Source: Nonomuraea antri (GTDB lineage: Bacteria; Actinomycetota; Actinomycetes; Streptosporangiales; Streptosporangiaceae). Taken from it: 64,000 bases of DNA. The notes beneath the pieces were generated by a model. That model worked only from the letters and a program-made list of their open reading frames with translations. It did no database searches and was not told the origin of the DNA. A program made the translations under genes and the position numbers. Shown here piece after piece: positions 60,631 to 64,000 of this stretch (position 1 is the first letter of the stretch; the number at the start of each line of letters is the position of its first letter). Location: positions 1 through 64,000 of the forward strand of contig NZ_JABCPZ010000008.1 of assembly GCF_013283785.1 (NCBI RefSeq). Reading direction: 5' to 3'.

Positions 60631-61437
60631 GTGCTCCGTCGTCATCGTGCGGGCGTGCCCGCGCTGGTCGTCACCGTCCTCTACCTCGTCGCGCTGGCCG
60701 TCGCGGCCGGCCTCGCCCTGAGCGGCGGCGGGCTCGATCTGCTGTGGCGGCTGACGGTGTTCGGCGAGATGGCCGAAGGCGCCACGCCGTCCTGGCCGCA
60801 CGTGCTCGCCCTGGGGGCGGCCGGCCTGGTGTGGGCCTGGATCCTGTGGCAGAGCCTGCGCGGGCCGCTGGCCGGGCCCGCGCCCGAGCTCGACCGGCCG
60901 GAGCGGCGGCTGCGCCTGGCGCTCTACGCGGCGGCCGGGGCCTGGGCGCTGTTCGCGCTCTTGCCGTTCTGGCCCTGGTGGGCGGCGGTCGACAGCCTGA
61001 CGATGTGGGTGGTCGTCCTGCTGTTCCAGCCGGTGCTGAGCCGCCGCATGAAGCACGCCGGCGGCCTGCAGCTCCTGGGCGCGGTGGGATTCGGCGGCAT
61101 GACGATCAACAGGGTGCTCGACGCCCCTGGCGGCTTCGGCATCCTGCCCGGCGGCTTCCTGCTGGTCGTCGGTCTGGCGGCCCTGGCCTGGATGGTGCTC
61201 ATCCTGCGGGTGCAGTGGCGCGACGACCGCTGGCGCCGGGCCACCGTCGGGTACGGCATCGCGTCGTTCGTGCTGCCGGTGGTTCTCGGGGTGGCCTTCC
61301 GGGGCCTGGGAGACGTCTACGGCGAGGCCGTGCTGGCCGCGGAAGGGCTGACGGTGGTCTGGCTGGCCAGGTCGGCCCACGACCTCGCCGAAGCGCGCCC
61401 GCAGCCGGCCGTCCCCGAGCAACCGCTTCCCGCGTAA
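60631..61437 (+). CDS. Multi-pass membrane protein, unknown function
   Basis: 268 residues with about seven hydrophobic helices (LVVTVLYLVALAVAAGLALS; VLALGAAGLVWAWILW; LYAAAGAWALFALLPF; MWVVVLLFQPVL and three more), a short loop RPERRLRLALY and a soluble C-terminal tail. No transporter or enzyme signature is recognisable. GTG start with AGGAAG four bases before it. It follows the RecQ gene on the same strand at 76 bases and could be cotranscribed. Confidence 0.65.
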   Translation: MLRRHRAGVPALVVTVLYLVALAVAAGLALSGGGLDLLWRLTVFGEMAEGATPSWPHVLALGAAGLVWAWILWQSLRGPLAGPAPELDRPERRLRLALYAAAGAWALFALLPFWPWWAAVDSLTMWVVVLLFQPVLSRRMKHAGGLQLLGAVGFGGMTINRVLDAPGGFGILPGGFLLVVGLAALAWMVLILRVQWRDDRWRRATVGYGIASFVLPVVLGVAFRGLGDVYGEAVLAAEGLTVVWLARSAHDLAEARPQPAVPEQPLPA

Positions 61438-61459
61438 CCCGGGGCGGCGGGATCGGCCG

Positions 61460-62353
61460 TCAGAACGGCGGGCGGGCGCCCAGGTGCATGATCGCCTTGG
61501 CCGCCAGCCGGCAGCCGGAGGCCAGCGACTCGGCCGGCGGCTTGCCTTCGAGCCACGAGGGCAGGAAGCCGGCGCAGAACGCGTCGCCCGCGCCCGTGCC
61601 GTCGACGATCTTGTCGACCGGCTCGGCGGCGGCCCGCACCGGCTCGGGACGGCCGTTGCTGTACCAGAGCGCGCCTTCGGCGTTCATCTTGATGACGACC
61701 TGCGGGAACCAGGCGGTGAGCACCTTGGCCGCGGCCTCGGCGTCGTCGCGCCCGGTCAGCACCTTCGCCTGGTCGGCGTTGGCGAACAGCAGCTTGACGC
61801 CGTTGGTCCACTCCAGGAACGGCTCGGCCCCGGTGCGCTCCAGCGGCGCGGACGAGGCGCAGTCGACCGAGATCGACATGCCGTTGCGCCTGGCCATCTC
61901 GAGCGCGGCCAGGCCCGCTTCGCGCGAGCCCTCGTTGATCAGCGTGTAGCCCGACAGGTGCAGGTGCGTGCCCGAGGTGAACAGGTCGCGCGGCAGGTCT
62001 TCAGGAGACAGCGCGGCGTTCGCCCCCGGGTCGGACAGCATGGTCCGCTCGCCCTTGTGCGTGACCAGCACCACGCAGGTGCCGGTGGGCCGCTCGGGAT
62101 CCATGACGAGCCGGGCGTCGACGCCGTAGCCCATCAGCTCCATGTCTCGGTTGCGGCCGGTGATGTCGGCGCCCCTGCGCCCGATGAAGGCCACCTCGGC
62201 GCCTTCCACGGCCAGCCAGGACGCGATGTTCGCACCGGACCCGCCACCATGCATGGTGACGATCGCGGGCGTGTCGCTCGCCCTGGCGAGCGCATAACGG
62301 GCGCGCGCGACCGCGTCGGTCATGAGATCGCCCACCACGACGACCCGCGTCAT
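61460..62353 (-). CDS. PfkB family sugar kinase (ribokinase-like)
   Basis: 297 residues. MTRVVVVGDLMTDAVAR opens the fold, GGGSGANIASWLA (near 45-55) is the first signature, and DGTGAGDAFCAGF (near 245-257) is the second, carrying the catalytic Asp and the anion hole. A sugar or nucleoside is phosphorylated from ATP; the substrate is not determinable (not obviously ribose- or fructose-specific). ATG at 62353 with AAGGTGG upstream preferred over an upstream ATG six codons earlier. Confidence 0.9.
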   Translation of the reverse strand: MTRVVVVGDLMTDAVARARYALARASDTPAIVTMHGGGSGANIASWLAVEGAEVAFIGRRGADITGRNRDMELMGYGVDARLVMDPERPTGTCVVLVTHKGERTMLSDPGANAALSPEDLPRDLFTSGTHLHLSGYTLINEGSREAGLAALEMARRNGMSISVDCASSAPLERTGAEPFLEWTNGVKLLFANADQAKVLTGRDDAEAAAKVLTAWFPQVVIKMNAEGALWYSNGRPEPVRAAAEPVDKIVDGTGAGDAFCAGFLPSWLEGKPPAESLASGCRLAAKAIMHLGARPPF

Positions 62354-62534
62354 GATGCCACCACCTTGCATCCTTCAGAACGAGCAGCTCTAAGAGCCGG
62401 GCCAGGGCAAAACTAACAGCTTCGGGGCTGTTCGTGGGGCTGACCCAGGACACCGGGCCGCAGTCGATGCACAAGCGTTGTCCAACGACCCCCACAGGTC
62501 TTGTCATGTGAGATGCGGGTTTACGCTCGGGACT

Positions 62535-64000
62535 GTGGAGGCTCAGTATCCGGCTCACTGGGAGGCCGACGTCGTCCTGGCCGACGGCGGCACGGCGCAC
62601 GTACGTCCGATCAGGCCCGCGGACGCCGATCGCCTCCGATCCTTCTACTCCCGCCTGTCCGACGAATCCATCTACTTCCGCTTCTTCGGCCCGCGTCCCC
62701 GGCTGTCCGACAAGGAAGTGGAACGCTTCACCAACGTCGACTACGTCAACCGGGTCGCGCTGATCGCCACCCTCGGCGCCGAGATGGTCGCGGTGATCCG
62801 CTACGACCGGGTCGAGCCGGGCGAGGCCGAGGTCGCCTTCCTGGTCGAGGACGCGCACCAGGGCCGGGGCGTGGCCTCCATCCTGCTCGAACACCTGGCC
62901 GCCACCGCCCGCGAGCGCGGCATCGAGCGGTTCGTCGCCGACGTCCTGCCGGCCAACATGCGCATGATGGGCCTGCTGCGCCAGGCCGGCTACACCGCGC
63001 AGAGCAGCTTCGAGGACGGCGTCGTCCGCATGACGCTCGACCTCACGCCCACCGAGACCTCCGCCGAGGTGACGACGTCCCGCGAGCACCGGGCGGAGGC
63101 CAGGTCGATCGCCAGGCTGCTGGCGCCGGGCTCGGTGGCCGTCATCGGCGCGTCGCGCGAGCCGGGCGGCGTCGGCCAGACCGTGCTCCGCAACCTGCTG
63201 GCCGCCGACTTCACCGGACCGGTCTACCCGGTGCACCGCGAGGTGCGCGCGGTGGCCGGCGTACGCGCCTATCCGAGCGTGACCGCGATCGACGGCGAGG
63301 TCGACCTGGCCGTGGTCGCCGTCCCGGCCGAGAGCGTGCGCGGGGTGGTCGAGGAGTGCGCGGAGAAAGGCGTGCACGGCCTGGTCGTGGTCTCCTCCGG
63401 CTTCGGCGAGACCGGTGCGGAGGGCCGGGCCAGGCAAGACGAGCTGGCCCGCATCGCCCGCGCGCACGGCCTGCGCGTGGTCGGCCCCAACTGCCTGGGC
63501 ATCGCCAACACCGACCCGGCGATCAAGCTGAACGCCACGCTCGCCGCCACCGTGCCCGGTCGCGGCCGGGTCGGCTTCTTCAGCCAGTCGGGCGCGCTCG
63601 GCACCGCCCTGCTGCAGCGGGTGGCCCAGCGCGGCATGGGCATCTCCGCGTTCGTCTCGGCGGGCAACCGGGCCGACGTCTCGGGCAACGACCTGCTCCA
63701 GTACTGGGAGGAGGACGACCCGACCGAGGTGATCCTGCTCTACCTGGAGTCCCTGGGTAATCCGCGCAAGTTCACCCGGCTGGCCAGGCGCATCGCGCGC
63801 AGCAAGCCGATCGTGGTGGTCAAGAGCGGCGGCACGCCGTCCGGGCACTCGGCCGAGGAGCTGGGGCTGCCCGACACGGCGATCAGCTCGCTGTTCGCCC
63901 AGGCGGGGCTGATCCGGGTGCACGACCTCATCCAGCTCTTCGACGTCGGCCAGCTGCTGGCCTACCAGCCGCTGCCGGCCGGGCCGCGGGTGGCGCTGGT
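62535..64000 (+). CDS. GNAT fused to acyl-CoA-synthetase-like protein (Pat type), cut by the window edge
   Basis: A GTG at 62535 opens a frame of 488 codons that runs off the right edge. Residues about 15-175 are a GNAT acetyltransferase (VRPIRPADADRLRSFYSRLS, VAFLVEDAHQGRGVASILLEHL). Then follows an ADP-forming acyl-CoA-synthetase-like part: CoA-binding Rossmann fold (SVAVIGASREPGGVGQTVLRNL; GLVVVSSGFGETGAEG; GPNCLGIANTDPAIKLNATLA) and the start of the ligase domain (GFFSQSGALGTALLQ; AFVSAGNRADVSGNDLLQYW). This is the Pat protein-lysine acetyltransferase design that regulates acyl-CoA synthetases and other metabolic enzymes. The C-terminal ATP-grasp part is not in the window. Confidence 0.88.
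   Translation, partial: MEAQYPAHWEADVVLADGGTAHVRPIRPADADRLRSFYSRLSDESIYFRFFGPRPRLSDKEVERFTNVDYVNRVALIATLGAEMVAVIRYDRVEPGEAEVAFLVEDAHQGRGVASILLEHLAATARERGIERFVADVLPANMRMMGLLRQAGYTAQSSFEDGVVRMTLDLTPTETSAEVTTSREHRAEARSIARLLAPGSVAVIGASREPGGVGQTVLRNLLAADFTGPVYPVHREVRAVAGVRAYPSVTAIDGEVDLAVVAVPAESVRGVVEECAEKGVHGLVVVSSGFGETGAEGRARQDELARIARAHGLRVVGPNCLGIANTDPAIKLNATLAATVPGRGRVGFFSQSGALGTALLQRVAQRGMGISAFVSAGNRADVSGNDLLQYWEEDDPTEVILLYLESLGNPRKFTRLARRIARSKPIVVVKSGGTPSGHSAEELGLPDTAISSLFAQAGLIRVHDLIQLFDVGQLLAYQPLPAGPRVAL

Noticed and set aside
1..64000. CRISPR arrays, tRNA, rRNA, transposases, phage genes
   Set aside because: Looked for regular spaced repeats, clover-leaf-like segments and transposase motifs; none seen by eye. 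A computed search could still find a tRNA.

Overview
The window looks like chromosomal DNA of a high-GC filamentous actinomycete. The evidence is very high third-position GC, frequent GTG starts, 4-bp ATGA/GTGA gene overlaps, a large secreted chitinase, a spore-associated-protein-like gene, an HrdB-type principal sigma factor with a long Lys/Ala-rich and acidic N-terminal linker, and topoisomerase IV parE and parC genes close to that sigma factor (an arrangement known from Streptomyces). A member of the Streptosporangiales such as Nonomuraea would fit, but the genus is an inference. No tRNA, rRNA, CRISPR array, insertion sequence or phage gene was seen. Both ends cut a gene: a secreted protein at the left edge (minus strand) and a GNAT/acyl-CoA-synthetase-like protein at the right edge (plus strand).

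Region 1 (1-9965) is a mixed set: Asp/Glu racemase-like protein, a CBM2-CBM2-FN3-FN3-GH18 chitinase with a palindromic promoter and a 34-bp palindromic terminator, two split-barrel flavin/F420-type proteins, a SnoaL-like protein, a PrsW-type membrane protease, two tiny basic-peptide genes, a spore-associated-protein-like secreted protein, a frameshifted and internally deleted MFS pseudogene, a small Cys-rich protein and a winged-helix protein.

Region 2 (10043-25879) holds a complete peptide-type ABC importer (two permeases, one fused double ATPase, one lipoprotein receptor) behind a strong dyad. It continues with a membrane-anchored tandem CbxX/CfxQ AAA+ protein, a haloalkane dehalogenase, a TPR/membrane/split-barrel fusion, a 14-TM MFS exporter coupled to a DoxX protein, an EamA transporter and a soluble transhydrogenase.

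Region 3 (25943-39942) contains a phospholipase-D-like protein, a PhzF-like isomerase, and a response regulator/histidine kinase pair with three 11-bp-spaced operator repeats, followed by a tight lipoprotein-adaptor-ATPase-FtsX efflux operon. Next come the pxpA-pxpB-pxpC 5-oxoprolinase operon, a double-hotdog thioesterase, an uncharacterised 522-aa protein, a 74-aa protein and a HhH-GPD repair protein.

Region 4 (40233-64000) is the conserved core: PAS-PAS-GAF-PP2C phosphatase, principal sigma factor, YaaA, a sugar ABC importer without its own ATPase, GNAT, a small Cys-rich protein, parE, carbonic anhydrase, a VOC protein, a patch of decayed glycoside-hydrolase remnants, parC, a TauD dioxygenase under a palindrome-controlled promoter, a RecQ helicase with a phosphoribosyltransferase-like C-terminus, a membrane protein, a PfkB sugar kinase and the partial Pat-like acetyltransferase.

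The most notable signals are small ones. The same 15-bp TAGAA-N5-TTCTA dyad ends on the first base of the start codon of two unlinked genes (haloalkane dehalogenase and thioesterase). A 16-bp palindrome sits inside the -35/-10 spacer of the TauD gene. A hairpin could hide the ribosome binding site of the sugar-transport operon. A tandem pair of uncharacterised basic micro-genes carries its own dyad. Two broken polysaccharide-degradation genes meet tail to tail, one still with a LacI-type operator.
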